DNA of 64,000 bases from Acidimicrobiales bacterium (GTDB lineage Bacteria; Actinomycetota; Acidimicrobiia; Acidimicrobiales; Bog-793): NCBI GenBank assembly GCA_035533595.1, contig DATLTN010000027.1, positions 46,565-110,564 on the forward strand, given 5' to 3'. Shown here one piece after another: positions 46,080 through 54,015 of the stretch. Position 1 is the stretch's first letter. Each line of letters opens with the position of its first letter. The notes under the pieces are model-generated. The model was not told the DNA's origin. It saw nothing but the letters and a program-made list of their open reading frames with translations, and did not search any database. Made by a program: the position numbers and the translations under genes.

Positions 46080-46961
46080 TCAGAAGTGGACGAACGGGTC
46101 GGTGATGTGGCCGGCGGCCACCAGCCAGACGTAGAAGTCGGCGAAGGCGATCCACACGAGCGAGACCCAGGCCCACAGCTGGTGGCGGGCGTTCAGCTCG
46201 GAGGCGATGTTCTTCCAGAACCAGTAGCGCCCCTTGGCCTTGGCGAAGGATTTGAGGCCGCCGCCGCAGAGGTGACGGCAGGAGTGACAGCCGAGGGTGT
46301 AGGCCCAGATGAAGATCGCGTTGAGGATGAGGATCGCCGTGCCGACCCCGATGCCGAGGCCCTGCGGGGAGCGGAAAGCGGCGATCGCGTCCCAGGTGAG
46401 GATCGAGGCGAAGGCGACCGCGAAGTACCACATGTAGCGGTGGAGGTTCTGGGCGAGGAGGGGGAAGCGGGTCTCGCCGGTGTACCTCGAGCGCAGGCCG
46501 CCGGGCTTGCTGGAGCCGGCGTCGGCGACGGCGCAGGCCGGCGGGGAGAACCAGAAGGCCCGGTAGTAGGTCTTCCGGTAGTAGTAGCAGGTCATCCGGA
46601 AGCCGAGCGGGAAGACGAGGATGAGAATCGCCGGCGAGATCCGCCACCAGCCGCCGAAGAGCGGCCCCCAGACGTAGCCCGCGGTCTCGCAGCCGTGGGT
46701 GAGGCAGGGGGAGTAGAAGGGCGACAGGTAGTCGCGGGCGTTCGTCCCGAGCCGGGCGATGTTGCCGGCGTAGAAGTTGCCGTTCCTGAAGGCCGCCCAC
46801 ACGGCGTAGATGCCGAACAGCGTCAGCCCGATGGCCTGGATGGAGGGCTGCAGCCGCCAGTTGTCCCTGCGCAGCACCGTCGACAGCGGTGGTCCCCCCC
46901 GCGTGCCCCCGATCACGACCGGGGTGGGCCGTGGTGCCTGGGTCGGCTCAGCGATGGTCAA
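46080..46961 (-). CDS. sdhC: Succinate dehydrogenase membrane anchor, single-subunit actinobacterial type
   Basis: This subunit anchors SdhAB and carries the quinone and haem sites. I choose TTG at 46961 (293 aa), because GGAGG stands six bases before it on this strand; the ATG at 47009 lacks such a site. About five to six membrane helices are visible. Histidines in NLHRYMWYF and ARHQLWAW are candidate haem ligands. Cysteines occur in TLGCHSCRHLCGGG and SPCLTHGC, as in Sdh1-type anchors. No separate sdhD exists. The call rests on position plus layout. Confidence 0.8.
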   Translation of the reverse strand: MTIAEPTQAPRPTPVVIGGTRGGPPLSTVLRRDNWRLQPSIQAIGLTLFGIYAVWAAFRNGNFYAGNIARLGTNARDYLSPFYSPCLTHGCETAGYVWGPLFGGWWRISPAILILVFPLGFRMTCYYYRKTYYRAFWFSPPACAVADAGSSKPGGLRSRYTGETRFPLLAQNLHRYMWYFAVAFASILTWDAIAAFRSPQGLGIGVGTAILILNAIFIWAYTLGCHSCRHLCGGGLKSFAKAKGRYWFWKNIASELNARHQLWAWVSLVWIAFADFYVWLVAAGHITDPFVHF

Positions 46962-47047
46962 CTCGATCCTCCGTCCTCGGTCGATGCGAGCCGCCCGCCC
47001 GCCGCCCACGTCACAGCGGCGTCGAGTGCTCGTGGCTCGAACCGGCG

Positions 47048-47053
47048 AAAATA
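47048..47053 (-). promoter_or_regulatory. -10 box of the sdh operon
   Basis: On the minus strand this reads TATTTT, the most AT-rich hexamer of the 160-base divergent region between sdhC and the MoxR-type gene. The transcript would start near 47041 and carry a leader of about 80 bases with the GGAGG site. A palindrome at 47064-47079 covers the -20 to -35 zone. Confidence 0.45.
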
Positions 47054-47063
47054 CTCGCGCGGC

Positions 47064-47079
47064 TCGCCCGAACGGGCGA
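47064..47079. repeat. Inverted repeat in the sdh/moxR divergent promoter region
   Basis: TCGCCCG, two bases, CGGGCGA: a perfect seven-base dyad just upstream of the sdh -10 box. Its position suits a repressor site controlling sdh and possibly the divergent ATPase. The binding protein is unknown. Confidence 0.4.
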
Positions 47080-47109
47080 ATGCGACCGCGAGGTGACGGG
47101 ACCCGTCGT

Positions 47110-47115
47110 TAGGCT
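47110..47115 (+). promoter_or_regulatory. -10 box for near-leaderless MoxR-type gene
   Basis: TAGGCT lies nine bases before ATG 47125 and no Shine-Dalgarno sequence is visible. Confidence 0.45.
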
Positions 47116-47124
47116 CGCCGCGGT

Positions 47125-48549
47125 ATGACGACGATCCCGACCTCGCCCGCCGACGCCCCGACGACGGTTGCCGACCTCCGCCGCTCGGGCTGGGTGAGCC
47201 GCAACGTCCGCGAGGAGCTGCGCTCCAACGCCCTCACCCGCATCGCGAGCGGCCGGCCGATCGTCGAGGGGATCCTCGGCTTCGACGACACGATCCTCCC
47301 GCAGCTGGAGAACGCCCTCGTCGCCGGGCACGACGTGATCCTGCTCGGTGAGCGGGGGCAGGCGAAGTCGCGCCTCATCCGCTCGCTCGTAGAGCTCCTC
47401 GATGAGTGGATGCCGATCCTCGCCGGCAGCGAGATCAACGACAACCCGTACCACCCCGTCTCGCGCTACGCCCGCGAGCTCGTCGAGTCGCTCGGCGATG
47501 CGGCGCCCGTCGCCTGGGTGCACCGCAGCGACCGCTACGGCGAGAAGCTCGCCACCCCTGACACCTCGATCGCCGACCTGATTGGCGAGGTCGACCCGAT
47601 CAAGGTCGCCGAGGGGCGCTACCTCTCCGACGAGCTCACCATCCACTACGGCCTCGTGCCGCGCACCAACCGTGGCATCTTCGCGATCAACGAGCTCCCC
47701 GACCTCGCCGAGCGGATCCAGGTGGGGCTGCTGAACGTCCTCGAGGAGCGGGACATCCAGATCCGCGGCCACCGCGTGCGGCTGCCGCTCGACCTCTTCC
47801 TCGTCGCCTCGGCGAACCCGGAGGACTACACGAGCCGCGGCCGGATCATCACGCCGCTGAAGGACCGCTTCGGCGCGCAGATCCGCACGCACTACCCGAC
47901 CGAGATCGAGATCGAGAACGCCATCGTCGCCCAGGAGGCGACGGCCGTCGAGGTCGAGGGGGTGACCGTCGAGGTCCCACCCTTCATGGCCGAGATCGTC
48001 TCGCGCATCTCCCAGGGGGCGCGCGCCTCGTCCCGCATCAACCAGCGCTCGGGGGTCTCGGTGCGCACGAGCATCGCCAACTACGAGACGCTCGTCGCCG
48101 CCGCGCTCCGCCGGGCGGTGCGCCTCGGCGAGGAGCGCGCCGTCCCGCGGCCGAGCGACCTCGAGGCCCTCGTCGCCTCGACGATCGGCAAGATCGAGGT
48201 CGAGGTGGTGGAGGCCGACGAGGACGTCGAGGTGGTCGAGCAGCTGCTGCGCGCCGCGGTCCTCGCGACCTTCCGCGAGCACGCCGCGAGCGAGCGCGGC
48301 GCCGAGATCGTCGAGGCCTTCGAGGACGGCCGCGTCGTCGAGGTCGGCGCCGACGTCCCGGCGATAGTGCACGTCGAGCTCGCCGCCTCCCTCCCGGCCC
48401 TCGGCGAGATCGCCGGTGATCTCGTCGGCGCTGAGGCGGCGCCGGAGCTGCTCGCGAGCGCCGTCGAGCTCGTCCTCGACGGCCTGCACCTCTCCCGCCG
48501 CCTGAACAAGGACGTGGTCGGCGGCCGGGTCAGCTACCGGGCGCGCTGA
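47125..48549 (+). CDS. MoxR/magnesium-chelatase-like AAA+ ATPase
   Basis: The 474-residue protein has an AAA+ core with Walker A GERGQAKS (Ala where Gly is usual before the Lys), Walker B-like GIFAINELPDL, sensor LVASANPEDYTSRGRI, and a second-region Arg in PLKDRFGAQIRTHYP. A helical C-terminal domain of about 170 residues follows. Such ATPases act with VWA-domain partners to insert metals or remodel complexes. The VWA gene starts one base after its stop, supporting a working pair. The target complex is unknown. Confidence 0.85.
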   Translation: MTTIPTSPADAPTTVADLRRSGWVSRNVREELRSNALTRIASGRPIVEGILGFDDTILPQLENALVAGHDVILLGERGQAKSRLIRSLVELLDEWMPILAGSEINDNPYHPVSRYARELVESLGDAAPVAWVHRSDRYGEKLATPDTSIADLIGEVDPIKVAEGRYLSDELTIHYGLVPRTNRGIFAINELPDLAERIQVGLLNVLEERDIQIRGHRVRLPLDLFLVASANPEDYTSRGRIITPLKDRFGAQIRTHYPTEIEIENAIVAQEATAVEVEGVTVEVPPFMAEIVSRISQGARASSRINQRSGVSVRTSIANYETLVAAALRRAVRLGEERAVPRPSDLEALVASTIGKIEVEVVEADEDVEVVEQLLRAAVLATFREHAASERGAEIVEAFEDGRVVEVGADVPAIVHVELAASLPALGEIAGDLVGAEAAPELLASAVELVLDGLHLSRRLNKDVVGGRVSYRAR

Positions 48550-48550
48550 C

Positions 48551-50599
48551 GTGACCGTGTCGCGGCGCTCCTGGCGGTACTCGCGCTTCGACGGCACCCA
48601 GGAGCCGTTCGTCGTCGACGGCGATGACATCCTCTCCTCGCTCGCCGACGACCTCCTCTACCACGGCGACCTCGCGGCGGCGCTGCGTCAGCTGCTGCGC
48701 GAGGGCTTCGACACCCGCGACGGCGAGCACGTCGAGGGGCTGCGGGAGCTGATGGAGCGGCTGCAGCGCCGCCGCGAGGAGCTCGCCGCCTCCCGCAACG
48801 AGCTCGCCGAGCAGGTCGCCGCGGCCCTCAACGAGCTGCTCGGCGAGGAGCGCGCCGAGCTGGCGGCGCGCCGCCAGGCCTCCGAGCAGGCGGCCACTCC
48901 CGAACAGGGGCGGGCCGAGCGGGAGCGGCTCGCGGCGCACGAGACCGAGCTCGACCTGCTGCCCCCCGACCTCTCCGGCCAGGTGCAGGGGCTGATGCAG
49001 TACGACTTCACCTCCGAGGCGGCCCGCCAGCACTTCGAGGAGCTCCTCGACGAGCTCCGTCGCCAATTCACCCAGAGCCAGCTCGACGCCGCCGCGGGCC
49101 AGATGGCGAGCTCCACCCCCGAGGACCGCGAGCACCTGCGCGCCGGCCTCGACGCGCTCAACCGGATGGTCGAGCAACGCCAGGCGGGGGAGGAGCTCGA
49201 CCCGAGCTTCGCGGAGTTCATGTCCGAGTTCGGTGACCTCTTCCCCGGCGATCCGCAGAGCCTCGACGAGCTGCTCGCCAACCTCGGCCGCCGCATGGCT
49301 GCCGCCTCGGCGATGATCGCCGCGATGACGCCCGGCCAGCGGGCCCAGCTCGACCAGCTCGCGGCGCAGCTGATGGGGGACATGGACCTCTCCTGGCAGC
49401 TGGACCGCCTCGGCCAGAACCTCCGCGAGGCGCTGCGCGACCTCCCCTGGGACCAGCCGCTCGGCGCGCCGCCGGGCGACCCCCTCTCCTTCCTCGGCGC
49501 GAACGACGCCCTCTCGGACCTCGCCGAGCTCGGCCGCCTGGAGGAGCTGCTCGCCGGCGCGACCGAGCCAGGGGCCCTCGGTGAGGCCGACCTCGACGAG
49601 GCCCGGCGCCTCCTCGGCCCGGACGCGACCAAGAGCCTCGAGGCCCTCGCCCAGCTGACCCGGCGCCTCGAGGCCGCGGGCCTCGTCGGCCGGCGCGACG
49701 GCCGCCTCGTCCTCACGCCGAATGGGCTGCGACGTCTCGGGCAGAACGCCCTCGCCGAGCTCTTCGCCAACCTGCGCAAGGACCGCTTCGGCGACCACGC
49801 CCGCCCGACGCCGGGCCTCGGCCACGACCGCGACGTCGAGACCAAGGCCTACGAGTTCGGCGACCCCTTCCAGCTCGAGGTGGGGAGGACCCTCCGCAAC
49901 GCGATGCTCCGCTCGGTCTCGGAGGCCGCTGGCGGGCCGCGCGCCGTCGAGCTGCCGGTGCGCCTCTCGCCCGACGACTTCGAGATCGAGCGCACCGAGC
50001 AGGTCACCACCTCCTCGACGGTGCTCTGCATCGACCTCTCGCTCTCGATGCCGATGCGCGACAACTTCCTCGCCGCGAAGAAGGTGGCGATGGCACTGCA
50101 GGCGCTGATCGCCTCGCGTTACCCCCGGGACTACCTCGGCCTGATCGGCTTCTCCGCCACGGCGCGCGAGATCCGCCCCGAGGAGCTCCCCGAGGTGAGC
50201 TGGGACTTCGCCTACGGCACGAACCTGCAGCACGCGCTCGCGCTCTCGCGGCGGCTGCTCGCGCACCGCTCCGGCTCCAAGCAGGTGATCGTCGTCACCG
50301 ACGGCGAGCCCACTGCGCACGTGATGGAGGACGGCGAGATCTTCTTCAACTACCCGCCGGTGCGCGAGACCCTCGACGTCACGCTCCGAGAGGTCGCCCG
50401 CTGCACCAAGGAGCGGATCGTGATCAACACCTTCGTCCTCGACCAGACCGGGGGGCTGCGGAGCTTCGTCGACAAGATGACGCACCTCAACCGCGGCCGC
50501 GCCTTCTACACGACCCCCGACGCCCTCGGCGACTACCTCCTCGTCGACTTCGTCGAGCAGCGCGGCGGCCGCCGCAAGCGGGTGCCGCGCGGCGCCTGA
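48551..50599 (+). CDS. VWA-domain protein, partner of MoxR-type ATPase
   Basis: The 682-residue protein begins with a 35-residue beta-like segment (RRSWRYSRFDGTQEPFVV), continues with some 400 residues of charged helical and coiled-coil sequence, and ends in a von Willebrand A domain. The MIDAS motif DLSLSM lies near residue 495, with VTDGEPTAH as the later acidic part. No signal peptide is present, so it is cytoplasmic. It resembles ChlD/CoxE-like partners. Close coupling to the upstream ATPase suggests one complex. Confidence 0.82.
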   Translation: MTVSRRSWRYSRFDGTQEPFVVDGDDILSSLADDLLYHGDLAAALRQLLREGFDTRDGEHVEGLRELMERLQRRREELAASRNELAEQVAAALNELLGEERAELAARRQASEQAATPEQGRAERERLAAHETELDLLPPDLSGQVQGLMQYDFTSEAARQHFEELLDELRRQFTQSQLDAAAGQMASSTPEDREHLRAGLDALNRMVEQRQAGEELDPSFAEFMSEFGDLFPGDPQSLDELLANLGRRMAAASAMIAAMTPGQRAQLDQLAAQLMGDMDLSWQLDRLGQNLREALRDLPWDQPLGAPPGDPLSFLGANDALSDLAELGRLEELLAGATEPGALGEADLDEARRLLGPDATKSLEALAQLTRRLEAAGLVGRRDGRLVLTPNGLRRLGQNALAELFANLRKDRFGDHARPTPGLGHDRDVETKAYEFGDPFQLEVGRTLRNAMLRSVSEAAGGPRAVELPVRLSPDDFEIERTEQVTTSSTVLCIDLSLSMPMRDNFLAAKKVAMALQALIASRYPRDYLGLIGFSATAREIRPEELPEVSWDFAYGTNLQHALALSRRLLAHRSGSKQVIVVTDGEPTAHVMEDGEIFFNYPPVRETLDVTLREVARCTKERIVINTFVLDQTGGLRSFVDKMTHLNRGRAFYTTPDALGDYLLVDFVEQRGGRRKRVPRGA

Positions 50600-50741
50600 G
50601 CGGCACCCGGGCGGGCGGGCGCACCCAGCTCAGCGCAAATTTCCACTTGCATGCGGCATCGATCGGGTGCACGATATGACATCGGTGTAATTCCACCGTT
50701 GCCACTCGCGGGGACGTGGGGGCCGTTGGAGGGAGGTGCTG

Positions 50742-51017
50742 GTGGACTTCCAGGCACTCATTGATGGGCCGCAGCAGGACTGGCAGACGCGGGCGAACTG
50801 CATGGGGGTCGACCCCGATCTGTTCTTCCCCGAGCGCGGTTCCTCGACGCGCGAGGCGAAGGAGGTCTGCCGCGGCTGTGTGGTGCGCGAGGACTGTCTC
50901 GAGTTCGCGATCGCGAACGGCGAGAAGTTCGGGATCTGGGGCGGGATGAGCGAGCGCGAGCGCCGGCGGGTGCGGCGGGCGCGGGTGCTCGCCCAGCGGC
51001 AGGTCGCCGCCTCCTAA
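50742..51017 (+). CDS. WhiB-family [4Fe-4S] transcriptional regulator, WhiB2/WhmD type
   Basis: WhiB proteins bind an iron-sulfur cluster and the principal sigma factor. The cysteines are C20, C43, C46 and C52 (ANCMGV and VCRGCVVREDC), followed by the turn GIWGG (64-68) and the basic RRRVRRARVL tail. The SSTREAKEVC and KFGIWGGMSERERRR segments match WhiB2/WhmD, which controls septation. GTG 50742 lies five bases after GGAGG; the GTG at 50736 would overlap that site. Its 3' end overlaps the next convergent gene by four bases. Confidence 0.92.
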   Translation: MDFQALIDGPQQDWQTRANCMGVDPDLFFPERGSSTREAKEVCRGCVVREDCLEFAIANGEKFGIWGGMSERERRRVRRARVLAQRQVAAS

Positions 51018-51847
51018 GCGGGGCCGCTGCCCGCGCGAGGGCGGTGCGCGAGGCGGGACTCGATGGTCCGCGCCTCGTCGAGGTCGAGTTCGGCCCAACG
51101 GTGGCGCGGCACGGCGGCGAGGACACCCGCCGGCACGAGACCGACGAGCTCGCTGCGCGCCACGACCGCGTGCGCCGCGCAGGCGTCGACCGCCTCGGCG
51201 GGGCCGAGCTCGAAGGGCGCGACGAGGTTGCAGGAGACCTGCACCTCCTCACCGACCGCGAAGGCGAGGGTCCGCAGCCGTGGTCCGCGCAGCGCCGCGG
51301 CGACGCGCCGGGCGAGGGCGAGGTCCGCCTCGGCGAGGACGATGTTGTAGGCGACGAGCGGCGGCCGAGCCCCGACACAGCAGGCGCCGTGGCGCGGGTC
51401 GGGCGTTCGTGGGCCGAGGTCGGGCGCGAGGGCTGTGAAGGCGCCCCGGCGGACCTCGGGGAGCGAGCGCTCCGGGCCGTAGAGGAAGCAGGGGAGTCCG
51501 AGCTCCGAAGCGGCCCGCGCCGCGAAGGCGTCGCGCAGCGCGAGCGCCTCGCCGAGCTCGAAGGGCGGGTCGCCGACGGGGACGAAGGGCACCACGTCGA
51601 CGGCGCCCAGGCGGGGATGGACGCCGAGGTGGCGCCGCAGGTCGATGAGATCGAGAGCGGCGCCGGCCAGCTCGAGGGTGGCCGCGAGGAGCGCCTCGTG
51701 GTCGACGTCCGCGAGCGTGCACACGCTGCGGTTGTGGAAGCCGTCGCTGTGCAGGTCGATCAGGCAGGGGCCCGCGGCGGTGGCGATCAGGCTGATCGTG
51801 TCACTGTCGCGGCCCTCGGAGACGTTGACGACGCACTCGAGCGTCAC
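51014..51847 (-). CDS. Glutamate formimidoyltransferase domain protein (FtcD N-terminal type)
   Basis: FtcD transfers a formimino group from formiminoglutamate to tetrahydrofolate in histidine breakdown. The 277-residue protein matches both halves of the transferase domain: ECVVNVSEGRD, LHSDGFHNRSVCTL, HLGVHPRLGAVDVVPFVPV, PCFLYGPERSLPEVRRG and LVAYNIVLAEADLALARRVA. The C-terminal cyclodeaminase domain is absent, as in many bacterial versions. No histidine-degradation genes are nearby, so it may serve in folate salvage. Confidence 0.88.
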   Translation of the reverse strand: MTLECVVNVSEGRDSDTISLIATAAGPCLIDLHSDGFHNRSVCTLADVDHEALLAATLELAGAALDLIDLRRHLGVHPRLGAVDVVPFVPVGDPPFELGEALALRDAFAARAASELGLPCFLYGPERSLPEVRRGAFTALAPDLGPRTPDPRHGACCVGARPPLVAYNIVLAEADLALARRVAAALRGPRLRTLAFAVGEEVQVSCNLVAPFELGPAEAVDACAAHAVVARSELVGLVPAGVLAAVPRHRWAELDLDEARTIESRLAHRPRAGSGPA

Positions 51848-51868
51848 GGCGCCCGTCGCGCCGGTTGC

Positions 51869-52126
51869 TCAGCGGCCGTTGTGCAGGGTGAGGTGGCGAC
51901 GCTGGCGGGCGAGACGCCGCCGCTCGCGCTCGGAGGTGCCGCCCCACACGCCATGGTCGATGTGGTTCTCCATCGCGTAGTCGAGGCAGGCCGCCTTCAC
52001 TGCGCAGTCGGCGCAGATGCGGCGCGCGGCGTCGACGCCGACACCGTCACTGGGGAAGAAGGTCTCCGGCGGCAGCTCCCGGCACCGGCCCGCCGCCATC
52101 CACTCCGTGTCCATCGCACCCGCCAT
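51869..52126 (-). CDS. WhiB-family [4Fe-4S] regulator, WhiB4/WblA type
   Basis: The 85-residue protein has cysteines C15, C38, C41 and C47 (GRCRELP and ICADCAVKAAC), the turn GVWGG (60-64), and the basic end RRRLARQRRHL. The segment TFFPSDGVGVDAARRIC and HIDHGVWGGTSERERRR are characteristic of the WhiB4/WblA group, linked to oxidative-stress and development control. ATG 52126 or ATG 52114 could be the start; neither has a clear Shine-Dalgarno sequence. The frame opens upstream to 52216 without support. Confidence 0.9.
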   Translation of the reverse strand: MAGAMDTEWMAAGRCRELPPETFFPSDGVGVDAARRICADCAVKAACLDYAMENHIDHGVWGGTSERERRRLARQRRHLTLHNGR

Positions 52127-52188
52127 TTCTGTGTGCTGAAGCCCCGGGAACACCAGCCGGCGCCCGGTCCCACATCCTCCCCAGGAGA

Positions 52189-52194
52189 ACGCTA
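52189..52194 (-). promoter_or_regulatory. -10 box of the WhiB4/WblA-type gene
   Basis: Read on the minus strand this is TAGCGT, preceded by GTGTG. Transcription would leave a leader of roughly 55 bases, so this gene is not leaderless. Confidence 0.4.
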
Positions 52195-52320
52195 CACACC
52201 CGGGTACGGCCCGCACTGGCGCCTACCCGGATTCGTCCTCGCCGAACCCTTACCCACGAGTCTGGGAGTTTCCCGAGAAAACGACGGCGGGGCCGGCCCG
52301 GAGGACGATGCCGCCCTCGG

Positions 52321-52326
52321 TACACT
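52321..52326 (+). promoter_or_regulatory. -10 box upstream of 96-residue hypothetical gene
   Basis: TACACT lies 22 bases before the TTG start. The short leader contains AAAGGAG. No convincing -35 is visible. The rest of the 52127-52348 intergenic region shows no other structure beyond the divergent WhiB promoter. Confidence 0.4.
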
Positions 52327-52348
52327 GCGGGCAACAAAGGAGCCCCCA

Positions 52349-52639
52349 TTGACGTTGATCCCGCCGCCGACCGACCAGCCGCCCGAGCCGCCCCGCGGGC
52401 ACGTGCGCGTCGTCTACCTCGGCCCGGTCGCGCCTCACTGGGAGGTCGAGTCCGAGTTCGGCGACCGCCAGCTGATCGAGGCCTTCCGCGAGCGCGCGCT
52501 CGCTCGCCTCGTGCTCCTGCCGCCGCACGATCCGCAGTTCCGCCGCAACCGTGAACGCGTCGTGCGCGACGCGGAGCGGGAGAACCTCATCTTGCAGTGG
52601 GACCTCGGCATCCCCGAGGAAGAGGCCCAGGTCAGCTGA
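52349..52639 (+). CDS. Conserved small protein of unknown function
   Basis: TTG 52349 preceded by AAAGGAG (52336-52342) gives 96 residues. After a Pro-rich start (PPPTDQPPEPP) it reads HVRVVYLGPVAPHWEVESEFG, then FRERALARLVLLPPHDPQFRRNRERV and an acidic end. The composition is soluble and cytoplasmic. I recognise no family. It is flanked by a divergent WhiB gene and a convergent DUF2342-like gene. The long open frame to 51044 lies over other genes and is rejected. Confidence 0.6.
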   Translation: MTLIPPPTDQPPEPPRGHVRVVYLGPVAPHWEVESEFGDRQLIEAFRERALARLVLLPPHDPQFRRNRERVVRDAERENLILQWDLGIPEEEAQVS

Positions 52640-52648
52640 GCCCGCGGC

Positions 52649-53938
52649 TCAGGGTGACGGCGTCTCCGAGCCGCCCCCGCCCCCGTCGCCCCCCGGCGGG
52701 GATGCGTCCCCCTCCTCGGGCGTTGCCTCCTCGACGGGCAGGTTGACGCGGGCGATCCACAGCCCCGGTGCGTCGACCTCCGCGGGGGTCGGGAGGTCGT
52801 GCTCGTGGACGAACATCGCCGCCAGCTCGCGCTCGCCGCCGCGCTCGATCACGCCGCGCACGAAGGCCTCGCCGCGGTCGACCGCCTCCTGGTCGAGGCT
52901 CACCCCGAGGAGCTCGTCGCCCGCCCGCTCCTCGTCGCTGCGCTCGACACGGCGGCGGCGCAGCGCCTCGCGGATCGCGGCGCGGGTGCCGACGAGGCGG
53001 CTCGCGACGGCGTCGCTCGCCCACTCGACGTAGCCGAGGATGGCGGCGGAGAGCGCTTCGAGCTCGGCGTTCACCCGCCGTTGCTCGGGGGTGTCGACGA
53101 GCTCGCCGAGGGCCGCCGGGTCACCGAGCATGCGGGTGAGGTCCGAGAGGTCGCCCATGCCGCCGAGCTCGCTCAGATCGCCGAGGCGTCCCTGCAGGGC
53201 ACCGGGATCGGGGCGGAAGCCCTTCGCGTGGGCGACGAGGAGCTCGCGCAGCCGCCCGGCGACGTGCGGGCGGGAGAGCACCGCGTGGCTCACGACGTCG
53301 CGCACGAGGAAGAAGAGGTCGACGTCCTCGCGCGGCAGGCTCCAGTCGGCGGCGAAGGCGGCGAGGTTCTCGGGGATGATCACGAGCTCGCGGGCGACGG
53401 TGTCGCCGGGGACGGGCAGGTCGTACTGGCCGAGGGTGCGGCGCGCGAGGTGGCCGACGAGCGAGCCGAACTGCATCCCGATCATCGCCGGCGCGACCGC
53501 GCTCGCCCACTGGCTGAAGAGCCCCTGCAGGGCGCGCGCCTCGTTCTCGTCCTCGACGGGGAGCTCGGGAGCCGGCGTGTCGGCGCTGCGCGGCGGGGCG
53601 AGCGAGCCGGCGATCTCCTCGAACAGCTGCCGGGAGCCCTCGAGGCGCCGCCGCGCCCACTCACCGCGGTTCGCGACCACCACCGTCGGGGGCTCCCCGC
53701 TGCTCGCCATGCCTGTCACGTCGGCGATGTGCAGGTCGGCGAGGCGGACGAGCTCCTCGAGGCGGATACGGTCGAGCGGCTCCGGGTTCGCCTCGGGGGC
53801 GTTGTCCGAGGCGACGCTCTGCGCGAGCTGCAGGGCGAGGTCCCACTGCAGCGGGGAGTCCGTCTTCAGCAGCTTGAGGAGGTCCCCGAGCAGGCCGGGG
53901 AGGAAGCCTCCGAGCCCTGGCGGCAGGTCAGGGTCCAT
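52649..53938 (-). CDS. DUF2342-like protein (putative zinc-protease family), no HExxH seen
   Basis: The 429-residue protein matches the DUF2342 layout: an N-terminal helical region, QRRVNAELEALSAAILGYVEWASD, and RELVIIPENLAAFAADWSLPREDVD. Members are annotated as zinc-dependent metalloproteases. Here the expected region reads RDVVSHAVLSRPH and I find no HExxH anywhere, so activity is doubtful. The C-terminus is a Pro/Glu/Gly-rich tail (PEEGDASPPGGDG). On the minus strand TAGCAT (53946-53951) lies seven bases before the ATG. Confidence 0.65.
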   Translation of the reverse strand: MDPDLPPGLGGFLPGLLGDLLKLLKTDSPLQWDLALQLAQSVASDNAPEANPEPLDRIRLEELVRLADLHIADVTGMASSGEPPTVVVANRGEWARRRLEGSRQLFEEIAGSLAPPRSADTPAPELPVEDENEARALQGLFSQWASAVAPAMIGMQFGSLVGHLARRTLGQYDLPVPGDTVARELVIIPENLAAFAADWSLPREDVDLFFLVRDVVSHAVLSRPHVAGRLRELLVAHAKGFRPDPGALQGRLGDLSELGGMGDLSDLTRMLGDPAALGELVDTPEQRRVNAELEALSAAILGYVEWASDAVASRLVGTRAAIREALRRRRVERSDEERAGDELLGVSLDQEAVDRGEAFVRGVIERGGERELAAMFVHEHDLPTPAEVDAPGLWIARVNLPVEEATPEEGDASPPGGDGGGGGSETPSP

Positions 53939-53945
53939 CCACTCG

Positions 53946-53951
53946 ATGCTA
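53946..53951 (-). promoter_or_regulatory. -10 box for leaderless DUF2342-like gene
   Basis: On the minus strand this reads TAGCAT, seven bases before the ATG at 53938. The divergent globin gene has an identical box at 54003-54008. Confidence 0.45.
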
Positions 53952-54002
53952 GGGCGCGAGATGCGCCGCGCCCGCGCGCCGCAGCCCGCCGCCGCGCCTC
54001 CC

Positions 54003-54008
54003 TAGCAT
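54003..54008 (+). promoter_or_regulatory. -10 box for leaderless truncated haemoglobin gene
   Basis: TAGCAT lies seven bases before ATG 54016. Confidence 0.45.
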
Positions 54009-54015
54009 CGGCGCG

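Noticed and set aside
44249..46105. 618-codon plus-strand frame across sdhA
   Set aside because: Antisense to an unmistakable sdhA; no motif and biased composition.
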